A DNA stretch of 64,000 nt, taken from JBIOXB01 sp050732395 (lineage in GTDB: Bacteria > Zhuqueibacterota > Zhuqueibacteria > Zhuqueibacterales > Zhuqueibacteraceae). The position numbers and the translations under genes are program-made. Shown here in pieces: positions 7,472 to 16,623 of this stretch. Under the pieces are notes generated by a model, which did not search any database, was not told where the DNA came from, and saw only the letters and a program-made list of their open reading frames with translations. The stretch spans positions 24,844 to 88,843 of the forward strand of contig JBOHQX010000033.1 in the NCBI GenBank assembly GCA_050732395.1, in the 5' to 3' direction. Within the stretch, counting starts at the first letter, position 1. The number at the start of each line of letters is the position of its first letter.

Positions 7472-9295
7472 TCACATTCGCCGGCTGGGCTCAAGCTTCA
7501 CCCTGAGCGTTTTCCGTTCGCCGTCGCGCAGAACTATCACGTCAATTTCCTGTCCCGGGGTGAATTCACCCAACGCATAGGTGTAGTCGTAGATGTTTTT
7601 GACTTCAATGTGGCCAAACTTGACGATGATGTCACCGGCCTGAAGCCCCGCTTTCTCTGCCGGTCCGCCCGGCCTCACGCCACTGAGCTTTAAGCCTTCG
7701 ACCTCGGCCGCGTAATCCGGCACGGTGCCGACGCTGACCCGAAAGGCGCGCGCTTCGCGAGGCTGCTCGGAGTCAGTTTTAGTAAATAGCGGCACGGAGT
7801 CTGAATTGGCGATTTCCGTCAAAATGTTTGCTACAAATTTCAAAATTTCAGTTTCACCGGCAGCGTTGATCTTGTCCGCGTCGTCGCTTGCGCGGTGATA
7901 ATCACTATGCAAACCCGTGAAAAAGAAGAGCACCGGAACGTTCTTCTGATAAAACGAGGCCTGATCGCTGGGGCCGAGCCCGTCTTTCTTTAAACTCAGC
8001 TTAAAGGGTTTTGCAGAGTCTAAGCTTTTCACCAAACCCGGGAAGCGTGGCGAAGTGCCTATGCCCTGCACCACCAGTGCGCTGTCCTGCAGACGCCCGA
8101 TCATATCCATATTGATCATCGCCACGGTTTTCTCCAGTGGAAAAGTGGGATGGGCGACGTAGTGCGCTGAGCCCAGCAATCCCAATTCTTCTCCCGAGAA
8201 GCCCATAAAAACAAGAGAACGTCTCGGCGGGCTTTTTTGTGCGGCAAAATGCTGCGCCAATTCCAACAATCCGGCCGTGCCTGAGGCATTGTCGTCGGCA
8301 CCGTTGCGAATTTCATTTTCCCTTTCAGGGTCCATTGCGCCTTCGCTGCTGCGGCCGAGATGGTCATAATGCGCCCCGACGACGACGGCTTCGGTGCGCA
8401 GATTTGGATCGCTGCCCGTCAAAATGCCGATGACATTTTCCGCCTCCCGGCGGACTTTGTTGACCTGCGTTTGTAATTTCACGCGCGTATCGGCAACGAT
8501 GAAAGATCTTGGCCGGCGCCGGAAGTCAATGCTGTCTTGCAAAGCCTGCAGGGTTTCTCCGCTGCCGTGCAGCAACCACTCGGCGACCGCTCGAGTAATG
8601 AAAACAACCGGTAGTCCGGCGTCGCCGGCAGCGCGATCGAAACTGAGCCTGGGCAGAGCTGCATTGTTGCCGGTCGAGTCGGAGACAATCAGCAAAGCCG
8701 CCGCGCCGTGCTCGCGCGCTTGCAAGGCTTTGAAGCGCAAGGGCGCGTAATCCGCGAAGTCACCGTGGGGATCATGGTGTGTGGGCGCATAGCGCAACGC
8801 CAACACCACGCGGCCGTTGCAATCCACCCCTTCATACTCGTCATAGTTTAGAGTTTTGGCCGTAATGCCATAGCCCACAAAGGCAACGCTTTCGCTCGCT
8901 TCAAGATTGGCCGATTGCGAGAATCCCGCCGGCATGAAATCGACCCCCACGTGATAACTCGTGTCTGCTCGGCCGCGCTGCATGCTGAGAGAATTGTTCT
9001 GCCCAAGCTCGACGCCGCCGGTGAAATTGAACCGTTGGAAGAATGAAACGCCGTCGCCCAGCGGCTTCAGGCCGAAGCGCTTGAATTCAGCGGCGATGTA
9101 CTTCGCTGCCGCTTCGGCTCCCGGCAAGCCCGACTGCCGGCCCTCGAGCTGATCGGAGGCAAGATAGTTGACATGATATTGCACATCGGCCGGTGTGAGG
9201 TCAGTGAGGCTGTGTTTGTTAAGAGGAATTTGATCCCGGCAAACTGCCGTCAGCCAAAGGAGCGTTGCAAAAATCGTTGACAGTATGAATCGCAT
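7472..9295 (-). CDS. Secreted M28 family aminopeptidase with PA and PDZ domains
   Basis: The protein would be an exported zinc aminopeptidase. After a signal peptide come a PA-like insert at about 140-270 and an M28 catalytic domain with its zinc ligands and catalytic residues in VVGAHYDHLG, NGADDNASGT, FSGEELGLLGS, MINMDMIGR and HSDYHRASDDADK. A C-terminal PDZ domain follows (GVRPGGPAEKAGLQAGDIIVK). The ATG at 9295 is chosen because GGAGG lies 8 bases upstream of it and the signal peptide begins there; a start at 9334 would add 13 residues. No peptidase partners adjoin it. The PDZ may bind substrate C-termini. Confidence 0.9.
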   Translation of the reverse strand: MRFILSTIFATLLWLTAVCRDQIPLNKHSLTDLTPADVQYHVNYLASDQLEGRQSGLPGAEAAAKYIAAEFKRFGLKPLGDGVSFFQRFNFTGGVELGQNNSLSMQRGRADTSYHVGVDFMPAGFSQSANLEASESVAFVGYGITAKTLNYDEYEGVDCNGRVVLALRYAPTHHDPHGDFADYAPLRFKALQAREHGAAALLIVSDSTGNNAALPRLSFDRAAGDAGLPVVFITRAVAEWLLHGSGETLQALQDSIDFRRRPRSFIVADTRVKLQTQVNKVRREAENVIGILTGSDPNLRTEAVVVGAHYDHLGRSSEGAMDPERENEIRNGADDNASGTAGLLELAQHFAAQKSPPRRSLVFMGFSGEELGLLGSAHYVAHPTFPLEKTVAMINMDMIGRLQDSALVVQGIGTSPRFPGLVKSLDSAKPFKLSLKKDGLGPSDQASFYQKNVPVLFFFTGLHSDYHRASDDADKINAAGETEILKFVANILTEIANSDSVPLFTKTDSEQPREARAFRVSVGTVPDYAAEVEGLKLSGVRPGGPAEKAGLQAGDIIVKFGHIEVKNIYDYTYALGEFTPGQEIDVIVLRDGERKTLRVKLEPSRRM

Positions 9296-9412
9296 TTTAA
9301 AACCTCCGAAAAAGACAGCGTTCATAGCATTCAATGGCAGGGCGTTACTTGGTTATGTATTGCATTTCTTACTGATTCTTACTACATTTTACCAGAATTT
9401 CATGGGGGTGTT

Positions 9413-9667
9413 ATGCCTACTATCCTTTGCATTCGCGGCTGGCGATTTTTCTTCTATGCCAATGAAAACGACGAGCCGATTCACGTACATTGTCAAAAGG
9501 CAGAAATGGAATGCAAATACTGGCTCGATCGTGAGGAATGCGAGGTTACAGAAGCTTTCGCGCACAACATGGGGCCACCGGACCGTAGAGAAGTCAAACG
9601 CCTTATATGTGAGTATTTCAAAGACTTCGAAAAGGCATGGGATAAATTTCAGGAGAAGAAACGATGA
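9413..9667 (+). CDS. DUF4160 protein
   Basis: The 84-residue protein has the DUF4160 pattern: MPTILCIRGWRFFFYANEND, then PIHVHCQKAEMECKYWL. A GGGGGTG run precedes the ATG. It overlaps the next gene, a DUF2442 protein, by four bases (ATGA). This two-gene arrangement recurs in many bacteria and has been suggested to be toxin-antitoxin-like. No activity is shown by sequence alone. It is transcribed against its neighbours on both sides, which fits an independently acquired cassette. Confidence 0.8.
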   Translation: MPTILCIRGWRFFFYANENDEPIHVHCQKAEMECKYWLDREECEVTEAFAHNMGPPDRREVKRLICEYFKDFEKAWDKFQEKKR

Positions 9668-9918
9668 AGAAACTTCATGAAGTATCCAGTCTCCGTTTCG
9701 AAGAGCACTTTCTGTGCTTTGTTGTTGACAATCGTGAATATCGTATCGATCTTCACAAGCATTCGCCCAAGCTCGCGAACGCGGATGAACCGGCACGGCA
9801 GCATTTCATTATCTCTCCTGCAGGTTATGGCATTCACTGGCCGGCGCTTGATGAAGATTTGTCGATTGACGGCATGATTCGGTTTGCGCAACAAGAGAAT
9901 ACTGCCTCGGCAGTCTAG
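9664..9918 (+). CDS. DUF2442 protein
   Basis: The 84-residue protein carries the DUF2442 pattern, including FVVDNREYRIDL, a middle LANADEPARQHFIISPAGYGIHW, and the ending WPALDEDLSIDGMI. Its ATG overlaps the DUF4160 stop by four bases, implying translational coupling. In other genomes these proteins are partners of DUF4160 or act alone as small regulatory-looking proteins. No DNA-binding motif is obvious. The pair is treated here as a putative type II-like module. Confidence 0.8.
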   Translation: MKKLHEVSSLRFEEHFLCFVVDNREYRIDLHKHSPKLANADEPARQHFIISPAGYGIHWPALDEDLSIDGMIRFAQQENTASAV

Positions 9919-9938
9919 AACTATAGTCTTTACAAAAA

Positions 9939-10841
9939 TCAAATCGTGGTATTCAGTAAGCCAGGCAATCCTTCCTCATATCCCATCAGTTTCGTCTTCA
10001 AAATCTCCCGCGCCAAGCTGCAATCCAAAGACACGTCCGCCGGCCGGGGCGCGGGCATTTTGATTTCGAACATCGAGACCGGCTCCAGCAAGTTTTCATT
10101 GTATCCCAGCAATCGACACACGCTCCGCGCCATTTCTTTCCGGCTGCAGCGTTGCGTGCCGGCGATATGAATAGTGCCCTTAAAATCCGATTCCGCCAGC
10201 TCCAGCACCGCTTCAGCCATATTCGCAACCAGCCCCGGTGTGCGATATTGATCCGAAAAGACTCGCACTTTCTCGCCACGTTGCAGGCTTTGTATCATGC
10301 TCATGAAAAAATTATTGCCGGGCGACAAGCCGGCTTGCACCCCGGCGGCAGCGTGCCCGTACATCAGCGCCAAACGCGCAATGCAAGTATTGGGGCAAAC
10401 TTCGAGCGCAGTTTGTTCTGCGCAAAGTTTATTTTCGCCGTAGCGCATTACGGGTTGGGGTGCGTCACTTTCTTTATACCAGCCACGCCTGCCGTCGAAA
10501 ACGAGATCAGAGGAAACATAAACTAAGCGACGTTCATGCCGCGCGCACCAGTGTGCAATCGTGTCTGTGGCTTGAATATTCACGAGGTACGCCAAACGCG
10601 GATCGCGCTCGCAAGCATCCACTTGCAATACCGCGGCATGGATGATCAAGCAGGCGTTGGCTTCATCCAAAATATTCGCCAATTCACTCTGGTTGGCTAA
10701 ATTCATTTGCACCGTTTGAACCCCAGCGGGCACGGTTCTGCTCGAGTGACATGTGCCGATCACTTCCCAAGCTTGCTGGGCCTGCTGGCAAAGATGCCCG
10801 CCGAGAAAACCGCTGGCGCCGGTAATCAGAATTCTCTTCAT
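9939..10841 (-). CDS. RmlD-like NAD(P)-dependent sugar-nucleotide reductase (SDR)
   Basis: The extended short-chain dehydrogenase resembles dTDP-4-dehydrorhamnose reductase. It shows the Rossmann motif ITGASGFLGGHL at the N-terminus, HAAVLQVDACERDP near 70, YVSSDLVFDGRRGWYKE near 110-125, and the catalytic Tyr/Lys in RYGENKLCAE near 134-140. About 300 residues is the usual length. The ATG at 10841 overlaps the metH stop in a TGATG junction, so it is likely co-transcribed with metH; a GTG one codon upstream is also possible. No other rhamnose genes adjoin it, so the real substrate is uncertain. Relatives include MAT2B-type SAM synthetase regulators, which is notable beside metH. Confidence 0.75.
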   Translation of the reverse strand: MKRILITGASGFLGGHLCQQAQQAWEVIGTCHSSRTVPAGVQTVQMNLANQSELANILDEANACLIIHAAVLQVDACERDPRLAYLVNIQATDTIAHWCARHERRLVYVSSDLVFDGRRGWYKESDAPQPVMRYGENKLCAEQTALEVCPNTCIARLALMYGHAAAGVQAGLSPGNNFFMSMIQSLQRGEKVRVFSDQYRTPGLVANMAEAVLELAESDFKGTIHIAGTQRCSRKEMARSVCRLLGYNENLLEPVSMFEIKMPAPRPADVSLDCSLAREILKTKLMGYEEGLPGLLNTTI

Positions 10842-13800
10842 CACACGTTGAAATACTTGGCCTGCGGATGGTGCACGATGATCGCCGAGGTCGATTGTTC
10901 CGGCACAAGCTGATATTCTTCCGTCAATGAAACCCCGATACGCTCGGGTTGCAGCAGGCGGAATAAGATCGCTTGATCTTCGAGGTTTGGGCAGGCGGGA
11001 TAGCCGAATGAATAACGCGAGCCACGATATTCCTGGCGAAACAATGCGGAGATTTCCTTGGCATCATCGCTTGCGAGGCCCAGCTCCGCGCGCATGCATT
11101 TGTGCCAGTATTCCGCCAATGCCTCGGCACTTTCGACGCTCAGGCCGTGAAAATAGAGATAGTCGGTGTACCGATCGCTTTCGAAAAGTTTTTTGGAAAT
11201 TTCCGAGGCACCCTGGCCGACGGTGACGAGCATCATGCCAATGACGTCGCGCTTACCCGACGCCACCGGCGCGAAAAAGTCGGCGAGGCATTGGCGCTGG
11301 CCTTCTTGCTGGCGCGGAAAAGTGAAGCGCTCAATTTCGTTCTTACCTTCGGTATCGAAAATGAGCACGTCGTTTCCCTCGCTGTTGCAGGGAAAATAGC
11401 CGTATACCACTTGCGGCTGCAGCATGGCTTCGGCAATACAACGTTCCTTCAGCTCGGCAAAGACCGGCTCGAATTTTTCCTTGACCATGTGTTCATATTC
11501 ATGAGGCGACAATTTACCGCGGCGCACCTGCCATTGCCCGCGGAACAACGCGATCGGATTAACATAATCGAAGATGACTGGAAGCGAAATAGTGTTGACC
11601 ACCTTCGTTCCAAAAAAAGGCGCATGCGGCATTGTAACAGGCCGCCATTGCTGGATTGACGTGGTATTGGTATGCGCAGCGCTCGGTTCCGCCTCCCGCC
11701 GCGGCTTCGACCCTCGATCCTCAATCCTCAATCTTCGATCTTCAACCATCCTAGCCCCACCCTGCGCGCAAACTTCTTGCATAAAATGCAAGCCGGCAAA
11801 CGCGTCCTTACCGTAGGCCAGCGGACCTTTGTATATCGCCCGCAAGTTTTCTTCCACGTATTTGCGTGTGAGCGCCGCGCCGCCGAGAATCACTGGAATC
11901 TTGATGTCGCGCTCGTTGAGCACCTCGAGGTTCTCTTTCATGATGAGCGTGGACTTTACCAGCAATCCGCTCATGCCGATGACGTGGGCGCGGTGTTCGT
12001 TCACGGCCTGCAACATGAGATCGATTGGCACTTTGATGCCGAGATTGACGACCTTGTAGCCGTTGTTGGTGAGAATGATGTCGACCAGATTTTTCCCGAT
12101 GTCGTGGACGTCGCCTTTGACGGTCGCCAGCACCATCGTGCCTTTACTGGAGCCTTCCACCCTCTCCATGTGCGGCTCGAGATACTTCACTGCCGCTTTC
12201 ATCGTTTCGGCAGATTGCAGGACGAAAGGCAATTGCATTTGTCCCGAGCCGAAAAGCTCGCCCACAACTTTCATCCCCTCAAGTAAGATGTTGTTTATGA
12301 TATCCAAGGGCGCATACTTCTGCATGGCCTCGCTCAAATCCGCGTCGAGGCCCTGTTTGTTGCCGTCGATGATGCGGCGTTGCAGGCGTTCTTCCACCTC
12401 GGCCGGCAGCTCGACGGCGGCTTTTTGCTGGGTGCCTTTGTCCGTATAGTATGCAATGATCTCCTGCACCGGGTCGGAAGTGCATTTGCCAGTTTCGTCG
12501 AATTTGCGTTCATCAAAAATCAAACGGCGATGCAATTCGCGCTCCTCCTCGCTGATGTTATGCAACGGCAGGATCTTGGAGGAATGCACGATCGCCATGT
12601 CGAGTCCGGCCTGCACCGCATAATACAGAAAAACGGAATTCAGCACGTGGCGCGCATGCGGCGAGAGTCCGAAAGAGACGTTGCTCACGCCCAAAATCGT
12701 GCGCACGTCAGGCAATTCCGTTTTGATGCGGCGAATGGCCGTGATGGTTTCCATGCCGCTTTTGCGAAATTCTTCATCGCCGCTGCCGAGCGTGAAAGTG
12801 AGGCAGTCGAAAATCAAGTCCTGTGGCCGCATGCGGTACTTGTGGACCGCGAGATCGTGAATGCGCCTGGCAATGGCGACCTTGTCCGCGGCGGTTTTGG
12901 CCATCCCTTTCTCGTCGATTGTCAAGGCGATGGTGGCGGCACCGTACTTTTTGCACAGTGGCAACACGTGTTGCATGCGCTCTTCGCCGTCTTCGAGATT
13001 AATGGAATTGACGATCGCACGGCCGGCAACGCGTTGCAAGGCGGCATCGATCACTTGCCATTCGGTGGAATCGATCAAGAGCGGCGCTTGCACCTGGGTG
13101 TTCAGGCGCTCGATCAGCGGAATCATGTCTTGTACTTCGTCGCGGCCGACGTAGGCGGCGCAAACGTCCAGCAGGTGCGAGCTTTCGCGCACTTGCTCCT
13201 TCCCCATCGCCACCATTGCTTCCCAATCTTGTTGCGCCAGCAGCTCGCGAAATTGCTTGGAGCCGTTGGCGTTCAAACGCTCGCCGATCAGCAGCGGCGG
13301 CGGGTCGAGATGCAAGGGCACGCTGTTGTACAAGCTCGCGGCCGAAGGTATGAATTCAACGTTTCTCGCTTTCGGCGCGAGGTGGCCGACCGCCTGCGCC
13401 AACATTTTGATGTGGCTCGGTAAAGTACCGCAGCAGCCGCCCACGATTTGCACGCCGAGGTCCTTCACGAAATGTGCCATATATTGAGTTAATTCCTCGG
13501 GCGTGAGCCTATAATGCGCGCGGCCGCCGACGTTCTCGGGCAAACCGGCATTGGGCATGCAAAAGACCGGAAAGGGGCTGTTGGCCGCGAGGTAGCGAAC
13601 ATTCTCCGACATCTCCTTCGGGCCCGTGGCGCAATTCATGCCGATGGCCGCGAGCTCAAACGGCTCGAGGGCGGTCAAGGCCGCGGAAATGTCGCTGCCG
13701 AGCAACATGGTGCCCATCGTTTCAACGGTGACGCTGGCAATCACCGGGAGGCGCGTGCGCTTGTCGGCAAAATATTCGAAGATTGCACCAAGCGCGGATT

Positions 13801-14308
13801 TGGTTTGCAACAAATCTTGACAAGTTTCGACAACAAGAAGATCGGCGCCGCCCTCGACGAGGCCGGCCACCTGCACATAGTACGCCGCTGCCATGTCCTG
13901 ATAAGAAACATTGCCCAAGCTCGGCAATTTGGTGGTCGGCCCCATGGAGCCCGCAACGAAGAGAGGCTGCGCCGGCGTGGAGAATTCACGCGAAACTTTC
14001 TTGGCAATCTCCGCCGCGCGCCGATTGTGCTCGTAAGCGTGCGCGGCCAGATCATATTCGCCCAGTACGATCGGCGTCGCGCCGAAAGTATTCGTCTCCA
14101 CCACGTCGCATCCGGTTTCAAAAAAACTGGCGTGCAATCTTTCCACCGCATCCGGACGCGTGAACACCAGATGTTCATTGCAGCCGTTCAGCTCTTCGCC
14201 GCCGAAATCATCGGCAGTGAGATTCATGTTTTGCAAATTCGTGCCGGTCGCGCCATCAAAAACCAGGATCTTTTCTTGCAGGCGTTGTTCAAAAGTGGCA
14301 TTGAGCAT
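10841..14308 (-). CDS. metH: Cobalamin-dependent methionine synthase
   Basis: The 1155-residue enzyme transfers a methyl group from methyltetrahydrofolate to homocysteine through cobalamin. Domain order is complete. The homocysteine/zinc domain spans about 1-310 (FDGATGTNLQ, NCATGP, VGGCCGT). The pterin-binding domain spans about 340-600 (LIGERLNANGSKQF). The B12 cap and binding domains span about 630-840 (GDVHDIGKNLV carries the cobalt-ligand histidine). The C-terminal reactivation domain carries YRGSRYSFGYPACP. E. coli MetH is slightly longer. The linker before the reactivation domain contains a 14-codon block made of six heptamer repeats (see 11706-11747). The rmlD-like gene overlaps its stop. 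Confidence 0.96.
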   Translation of the reverse strand: MLNATFEQRLQEKILVFDGATGTNLQNMNLTADDFGGEELNGCNEHLVFTRPDAVERLHASFFETGCDVVETNTFGATPIVLGEYDLAAHAYEHNRRAAEIAKKVSREFSTPAQPLFVAGSMGPTTKLPSLGNVSYQDMAAAYYVQVAGLVEGGADLLVVETCQDLLQTKSALGAIFEYFADKRTRLPVIASVTVETMGTMLLGSDISAALTALEPFELAAIGMNCATGPKEMSENVRYLAANSPFPVFCMPNAGLPENVGGRAHYRLTPEELTQYMAHFVKDLGVQIVGGCCGTLPSHIKMLAQAVGHLAPKARNVEFIPSAASLYNSVPLHLDPPPLLIGERLNANGSKQFRELLAQQDWEAMVAMGKEQVRESSHLLDVCAAYVGRDEVQDMIPLIERLNTQVQAPLLIDSTEWQVIDAALQRVAGRAIVNSINLEDGEERMQHVLPLCKKYGAATIALTIDEKGMAKTAADKVAIARRIHDLAVHKYRMRPQDLIFDCLTFTLGSGDEEFRKSGMETITAIRRIKTELPDVRTILGVSNVSFGLSPHARHVLNSVFLYYAVQAGLDMAIVHSSKILPLHNISEEERELHRRLIFDERKFDETGKCTSDPVQEIIAYYTDKGTQQKAAVELPAEVEERLQRRIIDGNKQGLDADLSEAMQKYAPLDIINNILLEGMKVVGELFGSGQMQLPFVLQSAETMKAAVKYLEPHMERVEGSSKGTMVLATVKGDVHDIGKNLVDIILTNNGYKVVNLGIKVPIDLMLQAVNEHRAHVIGMSGLLVKSTLIMKENLEVLNERDIKIPVILGGAALTRKYVEENLRAIYKGPLAYGKDAFAGLHFMQEVCAQGGARMVEDRRLRIEDRGSKPRREAEPSAAHTNTTSIQQWRPVTMPHAPFFGTKVVNTISLPVIFDYVNPIALFRGQWQVRRGKLSPHEYEHMVKEKFEPVFAELKERCIAEAMLQPQVVYGYFPCNSEGNDVLIFDTEGKNEIERFTFPRQQEGQRQCLADFFAPVASGKRDVIGMMLVTVGQGASEISKKLFESDRYTDYLYFHGLSVESAEALAEYWHKCMRAELGLASDDAKEISALFRQEYRGSRYSFGYPACPNLEDQAILFRLLQPERIGVSLTEEYQLVPEQSTSAIIVHHPQAKYFNV
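11706..11747 (-). repeat. Heptamer array in frame inside metH
   Basis: Six consecutive 7-mers fit the pattern YTCRAYC on the plus strand: TTCGACC, CTCGATC, CTCAATC, CTCAATC, TTCGATC, TTCAACC. Their 42 bp equal 14 codons, so the frame is kept. They encode a charged stretch (VEDRRLRIEDRGSK) at about residues 855-868 in the linker between the B12 and reactivation domains. The pattern matches the intergenic heptamer arrays in this window. Confidence 0.85.
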
Positions 14309-14406
14309 GTCGTCTTCCTGTTCAATCGACTTGATGAATTGCTAAATGTCATCAAATATAGAAACGTATTCGGGAAAATGAAAGTGGATTATTCTGCAAA
14401 ATGGCC

Positions 14407-14435
14407 TTGACATCTTCTAAATGAATGACTATAAT
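14407..14435 (+). promoter_or_regulatory. Consensus sigma-70-type promoter
   Basis: TTGACA at 14407-14412 and TATAAT at 14430-14435 are exact consensus hexamers separated by 17 bp. The promoter points at the ECF sigma gene at 14704, leaving a leader of about 260 nt. The 395-bp gap 14309-14703 otherwise holds no gene. I do not recognise a riboswitch in the leader. Confidence 0.75.
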
Positions 14436-14703
14436 TTTCGCACTGTTAGGCCTTGTTGCAGGGACATTCGGAGAACTGAACCTATCAGGCCATCCCCCCT
14501 CTTCTCGCGCGATACAGCTTCGACCATTGATTCTCACAAAAAAAGCAAGTGCATCCACGATCGAGGTTATGGCTCTTTTATTAATTTGAGAGAAAAATTC
14601 TGTTTGCCTAACATTTTCTGCAATTGTCAATTAGAATTTCAGCCGCTTTCACAGGAGCGAGAGCCGCGTATACGAACGCGCTATCATCTAATTCGGGATC
14701 GGC

Positions 14704-15369
14704 ATGAATTTCCGCGCTCTCAGTCATAATGAGTTAATCAAATTTCTGGTGGCACATCCTGAAGACCATCAGGCATGGACCCAGTTCATAGAACGCTTTA
14801 AGTCATTTGTTTATGCTACGATCATGCGCGAGTGCAAGAAACGAGGGCGATTATCCGCTGCCGTTACCTGCGATGATTTGGCGCAAGAAGTTTATGTCAA
14901 GGTTTTCAGAAACCTCAAGAATTACAAGGGTCGGTACGAGAATACTTGTTTTCTGTATCTCGCCATTATAACGCAAAATACCGTCAAAAATCACTATCGC
15001 CAGCAGCATGCCGCCGGCCGGCCGCAGGAGGAGAAACGCATTTCTATACACGAGGTACGCATGGATGTGCAGTGCGACCGGCCGATGCCCATGTGCGAGC
15101 TCCTGCCTTCTCAAGATTGGGCAGAAGAGGAGCGTCTGCTGGATTTGTTGCAACAGATCGAACATTGCCTGCAAAAGACTCTAAACAGCAGCCGGCACAG
15201 AATGCGGGATGAATTCATCTTTCATTATTACTTCGTGTGCGATATCAATGTCGAGCGCATCGCGGCCTATCCGGAGGTCCATCTTTCCCAACAACGGGTT
15301 TTCGGCGTTTTGAACGATTTCAAGCAAAAAATCAAGCAGTGTCTGGAAAGGCTCGAGCGCGAGGATTGA
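14704..15369 (+). CDS. ECF-like RNA polymerase sigma factor
   Basis: The 221-residue protein has a sigma region 2: FIERFKSFVYATIMREC, then CDDLAQEVYVKVFRNLKNYKG, then FLYLAIITQNTVKNHYRQ. This is the core-binding and -10 recognition part of an ECF sigma. The second half, about 135-221, is less typical, but VERIAAYPEVHLSQQRVFGVLNDFKQKI could be a degenerate region 4 helix-turn-helix. It would redirect transcription under control of the following anti-sigma-like membrane protein. The start lacks a strong Shine-Dalgarno. It is the first gene behind the consensus promoter at 14407. Other ECF groups paired with zf-HC2 anti-sigmas have the same order. Confidence 0.75.
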   Translation: MNFRALSHNELIKFLVAHPEDHQAWTQFIERFKSFVYATIMRECKKRGRLSAAVTCDDLAQEVYVKVFRNLKNYKGRYENTCFLYLAIITQNTVKNHYRQQHAAGRPQEEKRISIHEVRMDVQCDRPMPMCELLPSQDWAEEERLLDLLQQIEHCLQKTLNSSRHRMRDEFIFHYYFVCDINVERIAAYPEVHLSQQRVFGVLNDFKQKIKQCLERLERED

Positions 15370-15453
15370 ATTTTTCATAAGAGTAATTGGAACGCTTGTT
15401 GTCTATTTGAGAAAACATACTGTGGGAATAACCTTTTGAAGGACTTATGAAGC

Positions 15454-16467
15454 ATGCCGATTGCAAACCAAGCGGACCACCACGGCACGGGGAGCTCAAG
15501 GTCGGGAGATCATCCTGCCGAGACCGAATTGTTGCAATACTTGGAGGGCAATCTCACGGCGGACAACAGGAGTCGCATTGAAAAGCATTTGGAAGCTTGT
15601 ACACTCTGCTTCCACGTTATACTTTCAGTGCGAGCGAACGAAGCACATCCGTTTACGGAGGAGGAATTAAAAGAAGCGCAAGACCTGGCGAGCTGGACGC
15701 CTGAGCAACACCTAACGGCGATTTTAGCGTTGGAAAAAAAAAGAAGTGAGAGAAATCGCGGCCACATAGAGTCTTCTCATGCAGAAAGGCTGCCCAATAG
15801 GGCACTTCGGCTAAGCCCAATGACCGGAATCAAGCTTCCGGCCTATTGGCGCCCGCTGGCAGCCGCTGCGATAATAATATTCGCTTTGGCTGCCAGCTTC
15901 TGGGGGGTTCGTTATTATCAAACGGATTATCAAATTGCGCGAGCGGAGAGGCTGTTACAAGAGCAGCACCGCGTTTTCATCAAAGACGCGCGCTTGTCGG
16001 GCGGATATGGATCTTCGGGGATTGGCGAGCTGATGGGAGCCGAAGATGAGAAAAAATATCTGCAGCAATCGCGCGTACACCTCGAAAAAGCCCTCATGCA
16101 CGGCGAGCAATCGCCTCGAGCCAGGCAATTGCTTGCGCAGATCTTCATCATTGAAAAAGAATACACACGCGCCGATTCCGTTTTGCGCACGCTGGAGCCT
16201 AGCAACAAAAACTCGCCGGAGTTGCTGAATGATCTCGGCGTCTATTACTTTCAGCAGCAGGATTGGATCACCGCAGAAAAGTATTTTTCAGAGGCAATCA
16301 ACGTTGATCCAAAACTTCCTGAGGCACGATATAATTTGGCATTAGTCAAAATGCAAGTGAACGCAAAGGATGAAGCCAATGCGATTTTGAATGAATATCT
16401 TCAGATAGAAAAGGACGAGAATTGGAAAAACGCCGCGAAGGAGTTGCAAAAAAAATCACGGCAGTGA
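15454..16467 (+). CDS. Membrane anti-sigma factor (zf-HC2) with TPR domain
   Basis: The 337-residue protein has an N-terminal zinc-binding anti-sigma motif (H in IEKHLEACTLCFHV, residues about 43-56). A cytoplasmic linker follows, then one membrane segment near 130-152 (RPLAAAAIIIFALAASFWGV), then a periplasmic region with TPR units from about 200 to 330 (ARQLLAQIFIIEKEYTRADSVL, LNDLGVYYFQQQDWITAEKYF). The topology suggests that it holds the ECF sigma at the membrane and senses envelope partners by its TPRs. It lies 84 bp after the sigma gene, as expected for a cognate pair. Release could involve proteolysis by the downstream HExxH or CHAT proteins; that is inference. Confidence 0.8.
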   Translation: MPIANQADHHGTGSSRSGDHPAETELLQYLEGNLTADNRSRIEKHLEACTLCFHVILSVRANEAHPFTEEELKEAQDLASWTPEQHLTAILALEKKRSERNRGHIESSHAERLPNRALRLSPMTGIKLPAYWRPLAAAAIIIFALAASFWGVRYYQTDYQIARAERLLQEQHRVFIKDARLSGGYGSSGIGELMGAEDEKKYLQQSRVHLEKALMHGEQSPRARQLLAQIFIIEKEYTRADSVLRTLEPSNKNSPELLNDLGVYYFQQQDWITAEKYFSEAINVDPKLPEARYNLALVKMQVNAKDEANAILNEYLQIEKDENWKNAAKELQKKSRQ

Positions 16468-16623
16468 CTGTCCGGGCAAAGCAGCGCAAGTGGACGAATC
16501 GGATACCGCAAATTTAGAACGGTCAGCTTGTTCCGCCTTTTCCGCTCGATCCGTTTATTAAATATGTAAGTGGAAAGCCTTTTAGCAAATACTTGTCGCG
16601 CGGCATTTGTTTTTGATGGGTCC

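Noticed and set aside
12380..13423. A 347-residue open frame opposite metH
   Set aside because: Metabolic domain motifs are all on the minus strand; this frame shows only shadow composition.
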